This document shows, piece by piece, positions 33,843 through 43,481 of a DNA stretch of 64,000 nucleotides. The DNA comes from Ruegeria halocynthiae. GTDB taxonomy: Bacteria > Pseudomonadota > Alphaproteobacteria > Rhodobacterales > Rhodobacteraceae. The position numbers were made by a program, and so were the translations under genes. The stretch's first letter is position 1, and each line of letters opens with the position of its first letter. The notes under the pieces are model-generated. The model was not told where the DNA came from and made no database searches. It saw nothing but the letters and a program-made list of their open reading frames with translations. Location of the stretch: positions 62,001 through 126,000 of the forward strand of contig NZ_JQEZ01000004.1 in NCBI RefSeq assembly GCF_000743705.1. Reading direction: 5' to 3'.

Positions 33843-36116
33843 TTAACCGATATCGCAGGATGCAAGGATGGCCATGTTCAAGATGTCATTGGCGGTCGAC
33901 CCCGTCGAACAGATCTGAATCGGCTTGTCGATGCCGGACAGGATTGGGCCGATGACCGTCGCGCCGCCCATTTCCTGCATCAACTTGGTCGAGATCGACG
34001 CCGAGTGTCGCGCTGGCACGATCAGGATATTGGCCGGACCAGTCAGGCGCGAGAACGGATAAGCCTCTTGCTGATGGGCGTTCAGGGCCACATCGACGGT
34101 CATCTCGCCCTCGTATTCGAAATCGACACCGCGCGAATCCAGGACCCCCGGTGCGACATGCATCTTTTCAGCGCGTTCAGACACTGGATACCCAAAGGTC
34201 GAAAAGCTGACAAAGGCAACGCGCGGTTCCAAACCCATATGGCGGGCAATCCCGGCCGCGCGTTCGGCAATATTGGCCAGGTCATGCTCATCCGGCCATT
34301 CATGCACCAGCGTGTCGCCGATCAGAACGATCCGGCCCTTGTGCAGCAGCGCGGTGACACCAGCCGCCCCATGGGCCGCATCTGCGTCAAAGACATGATT
34401 GATCCGGTCCAGTACATGCGCCGATTTACGGGTGGCGCCGGTTACCAGACCATCCGCATGGCCATGGGCCAGCATCAACGAGGAAAACACGTGCCGGTCA
34501 CGCGCGGCCAGACGGTGAATATCTTTGCGATCAAACCCCTTACGCTGCAAACGCCGGTACAGGAAATCCTTGTAGGCATCCAGATGCGTGGTTGTGGCGG
34601 CATTCACCACCTCCAATTCGCGCACCGCATCGCTGAGCCCGGCCTCGTCGAGCTTTTGTTTGACCTCTTCCGGGCGACCGACCACCATCGCCTTGCCAAA
34701 GCCCGAGCGCTGATACATCACCGCCGCGCGCAAGACGCGGGGATCGTCCCCTTCGGCAAAGATCATCCGGCTTTGCGCCGCACGGGCACGGGCGTTCAAA
34801 CCACGCAGGATGCTGGCCGTCGGATCCATGCGCGACTTGAGGCTCAGCTCATATGCCTCCATGTCGATGATCGGACGCCGCGCCGCGCCGGTGTCCATGC
34901 CCGCCCTGGCCACAGCGGGCGGGATACGGTGGATCAGGCGCGGGTCGAACGGTGTGGGGATGATGTAATCGCGGCCGAAGGTCAGCGTCTTGCCATAGGC
35001 CAGCGCCACCTCGTCCGGTACATCCTCGCGGGCCAGGCGGGCCAGCGCATGGGCGCAGGCAATCTTCATCTCGTCGTTGATGGCGCGGGCATGGATATCC
35101 AGCGCACCACGGAACAGATAGGGGAAACCCAATACGTTGTTGACCTGGTTGGGATAATCGCTGCGGCCGGTGGCGACGATGGCGTCAACACGGACCTCAT
35201 GCGCCTCTTCCGGCGTAATCTCGGGGTCCGGGTTGGCCATGGCGAAGATCACCGGATTGTCGGCCATGCTGGCGACCATATCCTGCGTCACCGCGCCCTT
35301 GACGGATACGCCCAGAAACACGTCCGCGTCCTTCATGGCGTCTTCCAACGTGCGCAGGTCCGTGGTGATCGCATGGGCCGATTTCCACTGGTTCATGCCC
35401 TCGGTCCGGCCCTGATAGATCACGCCCTTGGTGTCACAGACGATGCAGTTTTCGTGCTTGGCCCCCATCGCCTTGAGCAATTCGATACAGGCAATCCCCG
35501 CCGCACCTGCCCCGTTCAAAACGATCTTCACATCCTCGATCTTCTTGCCCGAGATATGCAGCGCGTTCAGCAGACCTGCCGCGCAGATGACCGCCGTGCC
35601 GTGCTGGTCATCGTGAAAGACGGGAATATCCATCTCTTCTTTCAGGCGCTGTTCGATGATGAAACACTCGGGCGCTTTGATGTCTTCCAGATTGATGCCG
35701 CCAAAGGTCGGCCCCATCAGACGCACCGCGCGGCAAAATTCATCCGGGTCTTCGGTATCCAGTTCGATATCAATCGAATTCACATCGGCGAACCGTTTGA
35801 ACAGGACCGATTTGCCCTCCATCACCGGTTTCGAACCCAGCGCGCCCAGATTGCCCAGACCCAGAACCGCCGTCCCGTTCGAGATCACGGCCACCAGATT
35901 GCCCTTGTTGGTATAGTCATAGGCCGTTTCCGGATTTTCCGCGATAGCCTCACAAGGAACGGCCACACCGGGGCTGTAGGCCAGCGACAGATCGCGCTGC
36001 GTGGTCATGGGAACGGTGGCTTGCACCTCCCACTTGCCGGGGGTGGGGTCCAGGTGAAAGGCCAGCGCCTCTTCTTTGGTGATCTTCGCTTTGGGCATCG
36101 GATTGGTCGTTTCCAT
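33843..36116 (-). CDS. maeB: NADP-dependent malic enzyme, malic/phosphotransacetylase-like fusion (MaeB)
   Basis: MaeB decarboxylates malate to pyruvate with NADP+, feeding gluconeogenesis and NADPH supply. The 757-residue protein has a malic enzyme part (1 to about 430) with HDDQHGTAVICAAG and the nucleotide-binding GAGAAGIACIELL, then a phosphate-acetyltransferase-like part (about 440-757), which regulates but does not catalyse in characterised members. E. coli MaeB is 759 residues, so it is full length. The start used is ATG at 36116; the ribosome site is weak, and an ATG six codons later is also possible. Confidence 0.95.
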   Translation of the reverse strand: METTNPMPKAKITKEEALAFHLDPTPGKWEVQATVPMTTQRDLSLAYSPGVAVPCEAIAENPETAYDYTNKGNLVAVISNGTAVLGLGNLGALGSKPVMEGKSVLFKRFADVNSIDIELDTEDPDEFCRAVRLMGPTFGGINLEDIKAPECFIIEQRLKEEMDIPVFHDDQHGTAVICAAGLLNALHISGKKIEDVKIVLNGAGAAGIACIELLKAMGAKHENCIVCDTKGVIYQGRTEGMNQWKSAHAITTDLRTLEDAMKDADVFLGVSVKGAVTQDMVASMADNPVIFAMANPDPEITPEEAHEVRVDAIVATGRSDYPNQVNNVLGFPYLFRGALDIHARAINDEMKIACAHALARLAREDVPDEVALAYGKTLTFGRDYIIPTPFDPRLIHRIPPAVARAGMDTGAARRPIIDMEAYELSLKSRMDPTASILRGLNARARAAQSRMIFAEGDDPRVLRAAVMYQRSGFGKAMVVGRPEEVKQKLDEAGLSDAVRELEVVNAATTTHLDAYKDFLYRRLQRKGFDRKDIHRLAARDRHVFSSLMLAHGHADGLVTGATRKSAHVLDRINHVFDADAAHGAAGVTALLHKGRIVLIGDTLVHEWPDEHDLANIAERAAGIARHMGLEPRVAFVSFSTFGYPVSERAEKMHVAPGVLDSRGVDFEYEGEMTVDVALNAHQQEAYPFSRLTGPANILIVPARHSASISTKLMQEMGGATVIGPILSGIDKPIQICSTGSTANDILNMAILASCDIG

Positions 36117-36240
36117 GACTTCGGGGATTTCGCCTCTTACCTCAGACGGCGGCGCGCCTCAACGGCAATGCGTTTTCACCTTTCGTCGCGGGTGGGGGAT
36201 TTGTAAGGTCGCGACCGGAATACGCCAAAAGAGGTCAGCC

Positions 36241-38874
36241 TTGTCCACAGTCACGCCGATGATGGCGCAATACCTCGAAATCAAAGAGGCCCATGCCGAC
36301 GCCCTGCTGTTTTATCGCATGGGCGATTTTTATGAGATGTTTTTCGAGGACGCGGTGAACGCGGCCGAGGCGCTGGACATCGCCCTGACCAAACGCGGCA
36401 AACACAACGGCACCGACATCCCGATGTGCGGCGTGCCGGTTCATTCCGCCGAAGGATATCTGCTGACGCTGATCCGCAAAGGGTTTCGCGTTGCCGTCTG
36501 CGAACAGATGGAAAGCCCGGCTGAGGCGAAAAAAAGAGGCTCTAAATCGGTGGTAAAGCGCGGTGTGGTGCGCTTGGTTACCCCCGGCACCCTGACCGAA
36601 GACGCCCTGCTGGAAGCCCGCCGTCACAACTTTCTGGCCGCCTATGCCGAGGTCCGGGATGAGGCGGCGCTGGCCTGGGCCGATATCTCGACCGGCGCGT
36701 TTCACGTGATGCCTTTGACGTCCGTACGCCTCAGCCCCGAACTGGCGCGGCTGGCCCCGTCCGAGTTGATCGTGGCGGATGGGTCCGAACAGGTTTTGCA
36801 GGAACCCGTCCGCGATCTGGGCATTTCGCTGACCCCGATTGGGCGCGCCAGTTTCGACAGCACTGCGGCGGAAAAACGCATCTGCGGGTTGTTTCACGTC
36901 GGCGCCCTGGACGCATTCGGCAATTTCGGGCGCGCTGAGGTTTCGGCGATGGGCGCGCTGATCGACTATCTTGAGATCACGCAGAAGGGCAAACTGCCGC
37001 TGCTGCAAACACCGCTGAAGGAATCCGAGGACCGCGTGGTGCAGATCGACGCCGCCACCCGGCGCAATCTGGAACTGACCCGGTCGCTGTCCGGTGGCCG
37101 CGCTGGCTCGCTGCTATCAGTGGTGGATCGCACCGTGACGCCCGGCGGCGCGCGGCTGTTGGAACAACGCCTGTCCAGCCCGTCCCGCAATCTGGACGTG
37201 ATCCACGCGCGGCTGGATGCGGTGACATTTGCGGCCGAGGACAGCCTGACCGCATCGGACCTGCGCGAGGCTTTGCGCAAGACCCCCGATCTGGATCGCG
37301 CCCTGTCCCGCCTGTCGCTGGAACGTGGCGGCCCCCGCGATCTGACCGCCATCCGCAACGGGTTGGCGCAGGCTGCCACCATAGCGGAATTATGCGGTCC
37401 CCAAGATTTGCCGGTTTTGCTGGCCACCGCCGTGCAGAACCTTGTTGGGTTCGATGATCTGTTGACCCTGCTGGATCAGGCGCTGGTCGCCGAACCACCC
37501 CTGTTGGCCCGTGATGGTGGCTTTATCGCCCCCGGGTTCGATGCCGAGTTGGACGAGGCTCGCACCCTGCGGGACGAGGGCCGTTCCGTCATCGCCGGGT
37601 TTCAGCAGAAATATGCGGAACATACAGGCATCACCTCGCTGAAGATCAAGCACAACAATGTGCTGGGCTATTTCATCGAAACCACGGCCACACATGCCGA
37701 AAAGATGCTGAATCCGCCTTTCAGCGAGACCTATATTCACCGCCAGACCACCGCCAATCAGGTACGGTTCACCACCGTCGAACTGTCCGAGATCGAAACC
37801 CGTATACTGAACGCCGGAAATCTGGCGCTGGAGATCGAAAAACGGCTCTATCAAAGGCTTTCTGGTGAAATTTTATCCCTCGCCGCACGGCTCAACCAAG
37901 CTGCCCGGGGGTTGGCCGAACTGGATCTGACCACCGCATTGGCCGATCTCGCGCGCGGTGAGAACTGGTGCCGCCCGCAGGTCGATACGTCACGCGCCTT
38001 TGATGTGCAGGGGGGCCGCCATCCGGTTGTGGAACAGGCGCTGCGGCAACAAAGCGGTGATGCATTCATTGCCAATGATTGTGACCTTAGCGCCAATACC
38101 GGTGCTGCAATCTGGCTGCTGACCGGTCCCAACATGGCCGGTAAATCAACCTTCCTGCGTCAGAACGCCCTGATTGCCTTGCTGGCCCAGATGGGCAGCT
38201 ATGTTCCCGCAGAACAGGCCCATATCGGCGTGGTCAGCCAATTGTTCAGCCGTGTTGGCGCGTCTGACGATCTGGCGCGCGGGCGGTCAACTTTCATGGT
38301 GGAAATGGTGGAAACCGCTGCCATCCTCAATCAGGCTGATGACCGTGCCTTGGTCATTCTTGATGAGATTGGCCGTGGAACTGCCACCTATGACGGCCTG
38401 TCCATCGCCTGGGCCACCCTGGAACATCTGCACGCAGCCAACAAATCCCGCGCTCTGTTTGCAACGCATTACCACGAGCTGACCGCCCTGGCCGGCAAGC
38501 TGGAAGGCGTCGACAACGCCACCGTTGCGGTCAAGGAATGGGAAGGCGAGGTGATCTTCCTGCATGAGGTCCACAAAGGCGCGGCTGACCGATCCTATGG
38601 GGTTCAGGTGGCCCAACTGGCAGGTCTGCCCGCCACGGTGGTCGAGCGTGCCCGAATTGTGCTGGACCAACTGGAAAAAACCGAACGTGAAGGTGGTAAG
38701 CAAAAGACGCTGATCGACGATCTGCCGCTGTTTTCAGCCGCGCCGCCCCCGCCGCCGCCCGCACCCAAAGCGTCACCCGTCACGGATATGCTGAGCGACG
38801 TGTTGCCGGACGAGCTGACCCCGCGCGAAGCGCTGGACCTGATCTATAAACTGAAAGAGGCGGCCAGATCCTGA
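36241..38874 (+). CDS. mutS: DNA mismatch repair ATPase MutS
   Basis: MutS recognises base mismatches and starts repair with MutL. The 877-residue protein has the mismatch-reading Phe-x-Glu in GDFYEMFFEDA near residue 30, a lever/clamp region, Walker A GPNMAGKST at about 629-637, and DEIGRGTATYDG. The C-terminal EALDLIYKLKEAARS is the tetramerisation-type tail. I start at the TTG at 36241 with AGAGG 7 bases upstream; the in-frame upstream stretch is unconserved. It is divergent from maeB by 124 bases. Confidence 0.97.
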   Translation: MSTVTPMMAQYLEIKEAHADALLFYRMGDFYEMFFEDAVNAAEALDIALTKRGKHNGTDIPMCGVPVHSAEGYLLTLIRKGFRVAVCEQMESPAEAKKRGSKSVVKRGVVRLVTPGTLTEDALLEARRHNFLAAYAEVRDEAALAWADISTGAFHVMPLTSVRLSPELARLAPSELIVADGSEQVLQEPVRDLGISLTPIGRASFDSTAAEKRICGLFHVGALDAFGNFGRAEVSAMGALIDYLEITQKGKLPLLQTPLKESEDRVVQIDAATRRNLELTRSLSGGRAGSLLSVVDRTVTPGGARLLEQRLSSPSRNLDVIHARLDAVTFAAEDSLTASDLREALRKTPDLDRALSRLSLERGGPRDLTAIRNGLAQAATIAELCGPQDLPVLLATAVQNLVGFDDLLTLLDQALVAEPPLLARDGGFIAPGFDAELDEARTLRDEGRSVIAGFQQKYAEHTGITSLKIKHNNVLGYFIETTATHAEKMLNPPFSETYIHRQTTANQVRFTTVELSEIETRILNAGNLALEIEKRLYQRLSGEILSLAARLNQAARGLAELDLTTALADLARGENWCRPQVDTSRAFDVQGGRHPVVEQALRQQSGDAFIANDCDLSANTGAAIWLLTGPNMAGKSTFLRQNALIALLAQMGSYVPAEQAHIGVVSQLFSRVGASDDLARGRSTFMVEMVETAAILNQADDRALVILDEIGRGTATYDGLSIAWATLEHLHAANKSRALFATHYHELTALAGKLEGVDNATVAVKEWEGEVIFLHEVHKGAADRSYGVQVAQLAGLPATVVERARIVLDQLEKTEREGGKQKTLIDDLPLFSAAPPPPPPAPKASPVTDMLSDVLPDELTPREALDLIYKLKEAARS

Positions 38875-38881
38875 CCGCCTC
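38857..38881 (+). terminator. Short hairpin across the mutS stop
   Basis: GAGGCGG at 38857-38863 and CCGCCTC at 38875-38881 can pair around an 11-base loop that holds the stop codon. Only a weak T-rich tail (ATTCTTT) follows. It may end mutS, or slow read-through toward grpE on the other strand. Confidence 0.35.
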
Positions 38882-38905
38882 AGCATTCTTTAGGTCCAAG
38901 GCTGC

Positions 38906-39469
38906 TTAACCTGCGGGCGTCGACGACACACCAACCTGCGCCGGACGCAGCAGGCGGTCGTGCAGCATGAATCCTTCGGCCGATACCTGAATGATATCGC
39001 CAGCACGCGTGCCGGGAACCGGCGCTTCGAACATCGCCTCATGCACATTGGGATCGAACCGATCGCCAACTTCGGGCGTGATCACTTCCATCCCGTGTTT
39101 CTGGAACACGTCTTTCAGCGCGCGCATGGTCAGTTCGACACCTTCCAGCAGCGGCCCTGCAACCTCTTTCTGCTCGTCGGTCGCAGCTTCCAGCGCGCGT
39201 TTCATGTTGTCGTAAACCGGCAGCATATCGCGCGCCAGTTTCGAGCCGCCATATTGCTCTGCATCCCGACGCGCCTTGTCGCCACGCTTGCGCGCGTTTT
39301 CGGCATCCGCCAGCGCGCGCATGAATCTGTCTTTGTATTCATCCCGCTCTGCGCGCAGCGCATCCAGTTCCAGTGCCTCGTCGCTGAACTCGGCTATTTC
39401 ATTGGCCAGTTCTTCCGCCTCAGCGGATGCGATATCGTCCAGAAAATCTTCGTTCTTGGGCTCTGCCAT
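38906..39469 (-). CDS. grpE: Nucleotide exchange factor GrpE
   Basis: GrpE releases ADP from DnaK. The 187-residue protein has a long acidic, helical N-terminal half (AEAEELANEIAEFSDEALEL) that dimerises and a C-terminal beta-domain with FDPNVHEAMFEAP and GDIIQV, which contacts DnaK. The start ATG is at 39469, 10 bases after the hrcA stop, in the same operon. This links the DnaK machine at 3-5 kb to the hrcA unit. Confidence 0.97.
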   Translation of the reverse strand: MAEPKNEDFLDDIASAEAEELANEIAEFSDEALELDALRAERDEYKDRFMRALADAENARKRGDKARRDAEQYGGSKLARDMLPVYDNMKRALEAATDEQKEVAGPLLEGVELTMRALKDVFQKHGMEVITPEVGDRFDPNVHEAMFEAPVPGTRAGDIIQVSAEGFMLHDRLLRPAQVGVSSTPAG

Positions 39470-39479
39470 CTCTTACCCT

Positions 39480-40544
39480 CTAGCTCCGGTCGGAAATCAG
39501 CTTGCCGACCAGTTGCGCCGTATAATCCACGATCGGCACGATCCGTCCGTAATTCAGACGTGTGGGCCCAATGACCCCAACCGCACCGATTACCTTTCGA
39601 TCAGCGTTCATATATGGAGACACCACCAAAGAGGAACCCGAAAGTGAGAAAAGTTTGTTCTCAGACCCGATAAAAATGCGCACACCCTCGCCTTCTTCGG
39701 TCAATTCCAGAAATTCCGCGATATCACGTTTGCGTTCCAGGTCGTCAAACAGGGTGCGTATTCGGTCCAATTCCTCGGCCTCACCCGGATCGCCCAACAG
39801 ATTCGCCCGCCCCCGCACAATCAACCGGGCCGAGTCGGTCCCGTCACCGTCCCAGGCCGCCATACCGCTTTCGACCATATCGCGGGCCAACGCGTCGATT
39901 TCCTGCCTGCGGGCGGTGATCTGACTTTGCATCTGACGGCGCACTTCGCTGAGGGTCCGCCCCTCGATCAGTGCGTTCAGAAAATTCGCCGCCTCGCGCA
40001 TGGAACTGGGTGTCTGACCCGGTGGCGGTGTGAACAGGCGGTTTTCCACATGACCATCGGCAAAGACCAAAACCACCAAAGCGCGGTCATGCGCCAGCGA
40101 GACAAACTCGATATGTTTGATCTCGGATTCCTGTTTGGGCGTCAGAACCAACGACGCGCCATGTGTCACGTGTGACAAGGCGGACCCGACGCGATCCAAC
40201 ATCCCGCCAACATCGCCCGCGTTAGAGCCTAATGTGTCATCCAGTTTCCGCCGGTCATCAGCGCCCAGATCGCCAACCTCCAGCAAGCCGTCGACGAACA
40301 TCCGCAAGCCCTGCTGGGTGGGAATCCGGCCCGCGCTGATGTGCGGGCTGTCGAGCAGACCCAGAAACTCCAGATCCTGCATCACGTTGCGCACGGTGGC
40401 CGCGCTGACCTTTTCCGAAAGCGTACGGGTCAGAGTGCGGCTGCCGACGGGTTCGCCACTGTCCAGATAGCTTTCGACGATCAGCCGGAACACCTCACGC
40501 GACCGGTCGTTCATCTCGTCCAGAATTCTGCTTGCTTCGCTCAT
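39480..40544 (-). CDS. hrcA: Heat-inducible transcription repressor HrcA
   Basis: HrcA represses groESL and related heat-shock genes by binding CIRCE inverted repeats. The 354-residue protein has an N-terminal winged helix region with GEPVGSRTLTRTL and VSAATVRNVMQDLEFLGLL, followed by HISAGRIPTQQGLR, and the C-terminal GAF-like and inhibitory domains. A sigma-70-like promoter sits just upstream. I see no CIRCE (TTAGCACTC-N9-GAGTGCTAA) in front of it or dnaK, so its targets here are probably elsewhere. Confidence 0.97.
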   Translation of the reverse strand: MSEASRILDEMNDRSREVFRLIVESYLDSGEPVGSRTLTRTLSEKVSAATVRNVMQDLEFLGLLDSPHISAGRIPTQQGLRMFVDGLLEVGDLGADDRRKLDDTLGSNAGDVGGMLDRVGSALSHVTHGASLVLTPKQESEIKHIEFVSLAHDRALVVLVFADGHVENRLFTPPPGQTPSSMREAANFLNALIEGRTLSEVRRQMQSQITARRQEIDALARDMVESGMAAWDGDGTDSARLIVRGRANLLGDPGEAEELDRIRTLFDDLERKRDIAEFLELTEEGEGVRIFIGSENKLFSLSGSSLVVSPYMNADRKVIGAVGVIGPTRLNYGRIVPIVDYTAQLVGKLISDRS

Positions 40545-40567
40545 CGGCGTTCCTCTGCTGGGCCGTC

Positions 40568-40595
40568 ATTAAATAGCAGGCATCCGAAAGGTCAA
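40568..40595 (-). promoter_or_regulatory. Sigma-70-type promoter of hrcA-grpE
   Basis: On the minus strand TTGACC (40590-40595) is followed after 16 bases by TTTAAT (40568-40573); each hexamer matches the consensus at five of six positions. The transcript would begin about 17 bases before the hrcA ATG, which has AGAGGAA 6 bases upstream. Confidence 0.6.
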
Positions 40596-40656
40596 TCGGG
40601 GTTGCATCGTAACGCTGCGGGGCGTTATCCCCAACCCAGCAAACAAAGGATTTTCC

Positions 40657-41370
40657 ATGCGACCCTCAGGACGTGATCTAAACGAAATGCGCCCGGTTTC
40701 AATCGAAACGGGCTTTACCAAACATGCCGAAGGTTCCTGCCTGATCAAGATGGGCGACACCCATGTGTTGTGTACCGCCACGATCGAAGATCGCGTGCCG
40801 CCGTTCATCAAGGGGTCGGGTCTGGGCTGGGTCACCGCCGAATACGGTATGCTGCCCCGCGCCACCAACACCCGGATGCGGCGTGAAGCCGCCAGCGGCA
40901 AGCAAGGCGGCCGTACCGTGGAAATCCAGCGCCTGATCGGGCGGTCCTTGCGCGCTGGCGTGGACCGGGTTGCCTTGGGTGAACGTCAGATCACCGTTGA
41001 CTGCGATGTGATCCAGGCCGATGGCGGCACCCGTTGCGCGTCGATCACCGGTGGCTGGGTTGCGCTGCGTCTGGCCGTCAATAAGCTGATGAAGGCGGGC
41101 GACGTGATCTCGGACCCGCTGGTCGATCCGGTGGCAGCCGTATCCTGCGGGATTTACGCAGGTCAGCCGGTGCTGGATCTGGATTACCCGGAAGACAGCG
41201 AAGCGGGCGTGGATGGCAACTTCATCATGACCGGCTCCGGTAAACTGATCGAAGTTCAGATGAGCGCCGAAGGCTCGGTCTTTAGCCGCGCCCAAATGGA
41301 TCAGCTGATGGATCTGGCGGAAAAAGGTGTGGGCGAACTGGCCGCTGCGCAAAAGGCCGCCACCGCATGA
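40657..41370 (+). CDS. rph: Ribonuclease PH
   Basis: RNase PH trims the 3' ends of tRNA precursors with phosphate as the attacking group. The 237-residue protein has [20 protein letters not shown] at the start, [14 protein letters not shown], and the phosphate-binding Arg region [19 protein letters not shown]. Length matches E. coli Rph. The ATG at 40657 follows AAAGGATTTTCC. It starts a rightward operon in which rdgB overlaps by ATGA. Confidence 0.97.
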   Translation: MRPSGRDLNEMRPVSIETGFTKHAEGSCLIKMGDTHVLCTATIEDRVPPFIKGSGLGWVTAEYGMLPRATNTRMRREAASGKQGGRTVEIQRLIGRSLRAGVDRVALGERQITVDCDVIQADGGTRCASITGGWVALRLAVNKLMKAGDVISDPLVDPVAAVSCGIYAGQPVLDLDYPEDSEAGVDGNFIMTGSGKLIEVQMSAEGSVFSRAQMDQLMDLAEKGVGELAAAQKAATA

Positions 41371-41981
41371 CCCGCAAGTTCGACGGTGACAGGCTGCTTT
41401 TTGCGACTCACAACAAGGGCAAGCTCGAAGAGTTGGTACACCTCCTCGCGCCCTTTGGTGTCACGGTTGTTGGCGCGGGTGACATGGATCTGCCCGAGCC
41501 GGAAGAGACTGAGGACACTTTTGTCGGCAATGCCCGGATCAAGGCCCATGCTGCGGCCAAGGCCACCGGGCTGCCTGCCCTGTCGGACGATTCCGGCATC
41601 ACCATCGACGCGCTGCACGGCGCGCCGGGGGTCTACACCGCCGATTGGGCTGAAACCGGCAATGGTCGCGATTTCCTGATGGCGATGACCCGTGCCCATA
41701 CAGAGCTTGAGGCGAAAAACGCCCCGCACCCCCGCGCCGCACAGTTCCGCAGCACGCTGGTTCTGGCCTGGCCCGACGGCCATGACGAAGTGTTCGAAGG
41801 CATCGCCCCCGGCCATCTGGTCTGGCCGATCCGGGGCGCGGGCGGGTTCGGATATGATCCGATGTTTGTCCCCGACGGATACGACATTACCTTTGCCGAG
41901 ATGGATCGCTGGGAAAAGAACAAGATCAGCCATCGCGGCCGCGCGGTGGAGATGTTCGTGAAAGGCTGTTTTGGCGGATGA
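41367..41981 (+). CDS. rdgB: XTP/dITP diphosphatase (non-canonical purine NTPase) RdgB
   Basis: RdgB cleans the nucleotide pool by hydrolysing dITP, XTP and related nucleotides to the monophosphate. The 204-residue protein has [12 protein letters not shown] near residue 13, [11 protein letters not shown] at the metal site, and [14 protein letters not shown] followed by ISHRGRAVE, the base-reading region. It overlaps rph by ATGA and hemW by 11 bases, so the three are translated together. Confidence 0.95.
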   Translation: MTRKFDGDRLLFATHNKGKLEELVHLLAPFGVTVVGAGDMDLPEPEETEDTFVGNARIKAHAAAKATGLPALSDDSGITIDALHGAPGVYTADWAETGNGRDFLMAMTRAHTELEAKNAPHPRAAQFRSTLVLAWPDGHDEVFEGIAPGHLVWPIRGAGGFGYDPMFVPDGYDITFAEMDRWEKNKISHRGRAVEMFVKGCFGG

Positions 41982-43125
41982 TTGGCGCAACGGGGGCTTT
42001 GGCCTGTACGTGCATTGGCCCTTTTGCGAGGCCAAGTGCCCCTATTGCGATTTCAACAGCCATGTTTCCAGAAATATTAATCAAAAACAATGGCTTAATG
42101 CGTACTTAAGCGAGTTACGCCGCGCTGCCGCTGAAACCCCCGATCGGGTTTTGAACACGATCTTCTTTGGTGGCGGCACACCCTCGCTGATGGACCCCGG
42201 CACCGTCGCCGCCGTGATCAATGAGGCCCGCGCGCTGTGGCACCCCGCAAATGACATGGAAATCACGCTTGAGGCCAACCCCGGCTCGGTCGAAGCGGGT
42301 CGTTTTGCCGCCTATCGCGATGCCGGGGTCAATCGGATATCGATGGGCCTTCAGGCCCTGAATGACGACGACCTGCGCCGGCTGGGGCGTATTCACACTG
42401 TCTCCGAGGCGCGCGCAGCTTTTGACATCGCCCGCAGTTGTTTTGATCGGGTCAGCTTCGACCTGATCTATGCCCGTCAGCATCAGACATTGGACGCCTG
42501 GCGCAGTGAGCTGACCGAAGCGCTGTCCATGGCCGTCGATCACCTGTCCCTGTACCAACTGACCATCGAGGACGGCACCGCCTTTGGCGACCGCTACGCC
42601 GTGGGCAAGCTGCGCGGTCTGCCCGAGGACGACAACGCCGCCGACATGTATCTGGCCACCCAGGACATCTGCGAGGCGCACGGCCTGCCCGCGTACGAAG
42701 TTTCCAACCACGCACGGCCGGGCGCGGAATCACAGCACAACCTGATCTATTGGCGCTATGGCGATTACGTCGGCATCGGGCCTGGTGCGCATGGCCGGAT
42801 CACCAAGGACGGGCGGAAGTATGCGACCGAGACTTACCTGGCCCCAAACACCTGGCTGGATGCCGTATCGCAAGGAAGCGGGGAAAAGGAACGCTCGACC
42901 CTTGCCACCCAAGATCAAGCCAACGAATATCTTATGATGGGGTTACGTGTGGCAAGCGGTCTAGATATAGACAGATTTACCGCTTTGTCTGACCACCCTA
43001 TGTCCGAAGATAAGCTAAAACACCTAAACGACATTGGCATGGTTGAGCAGACTAGCAGCCACCTGATCGCCACCAAGGACGGTCGGGCCGTCCTGAATGC
43101 GGTAATCCGGGAATTATTGGGGTAA
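41971..43125 (+). CDS. hemW: Radical SAM heme chaperone HemW (formerly coproporphyrinogen oxidase-like)
   Basis: HemW binds heme and delivers it to respiratory enzymes; it lacks the coproporphyrinogen oxidase activity of HemN. The 384-residue protein has the 4Fe-4S/SAM motif CEAKCPYC (CxxxCxxC) near residue 18 and GGGTPSL for SAM. The start is a TTG at 41971 inside the end of rdgB. No other start in the same frame gives the FGLYVHWPFC N-terminus at conventional length. The order rph-rdgB-hemW is conserved in alphaproteobacteria. Confidence 0.92.
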   Translation: MADDWRNGGFGLYVHWPFCEAKCPYCDFNSHVSRNINQKQWLNAYLSELRRAAAETPDRVLNTIFFGGGTPSLMDPGTVAAVINEARALWHPANDMEITLEANPGSVEAGRFAAYRDAGVNRISMGLQALNDDDLRRLGRIHTVSEARAAFDIARSCFDRVSFDLIYARQHQTLDAWRSELTEALSMAVDHLSLYQLTIEDGTAFGDRYAVGKLRGLPEDDNAADMYLATQDICEAHGLPAYEVSNHARPGAESQHNLIYWRYGDYVGIGPGAHGRITKDGRKYATETYLAPNTWLDAVSQGSGEKERSTLATQDQANEYLMMGLRVASGLDIDRFTALSDHPMSEDKLKHLNDIGMVEQTSSHLIATKDGRAVLNAVIRELLG

Positions 43126-43127
43126 TC

Positions 43128-43481
43128 ATGCAGTTTATCTGGGCCGTGTTGGGGTTGATTTGTGTCGCACTTGCGGTTGTAGGAATCGTCTTGCCATTGC
43201 TGCCGACGGTCCCATTCCTGCTGTTGGCGGCATTTTTCTTTGCCCGATCTTCAGACCGGCTGCACAATTGGTTGATCAGCCACGGCACGTTTGGCCCGCT
43301 GATACTGGATTGGCAAAACTCGGGCGCCATTCGCCCAACCGCAAAAAAGGCGGCAACCATATCGATTGCCGCCGTCTTTACATTTTCAATTCTGATTTCC
43401 GTACCGACCTATGTCTTGCTGATCCAAGCCATGGTTCTGGGTGGGGTTCTGGTTTTTATCTGGTCCCGCCCTACCGGCTAA
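43128..43481 (+). CDS. DUF454 (YbaN-like) inner membrane protein
   Basis: The 117-residue protein has an N-terminal pair of spans (FIWAVLGLICVALAVVGIVL, FLLLAAFFFARSS), the motif HGTFGPLILDWQNSGAIRPTAK typical of DUF454, and two C-terminal spans. Function is unknown. It starts 2 bases after hemW, so it is the operon's last gene, and ends with an 11-base overlap with parB on the other strand. Confidence 0.85.
   Translation: MQFIWAVLGLICVALAVVGIVLPLLPTVPFLLLAAFFFARSSDRLHNWLISHGTFGPLILDWQNSGAIRPTAKKAATISIAAVFTFSILISVPTYVLLIQAMVLGGVLVFIWSRPTG

Noticed and set aside
33507..36206. An 899-codon open frame on the plus strand
   Set aside because: It lies antisense to maeB, a clear conserved enzyme on the minus strand. 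In high-GC DNA a long shadow frame is expected and the translation has no recognisable domain.
40545..40656. CIRCE operator for HrcA
   Set aside because: I looked for TTAGCACTC and its inverse on both strands and found neither.
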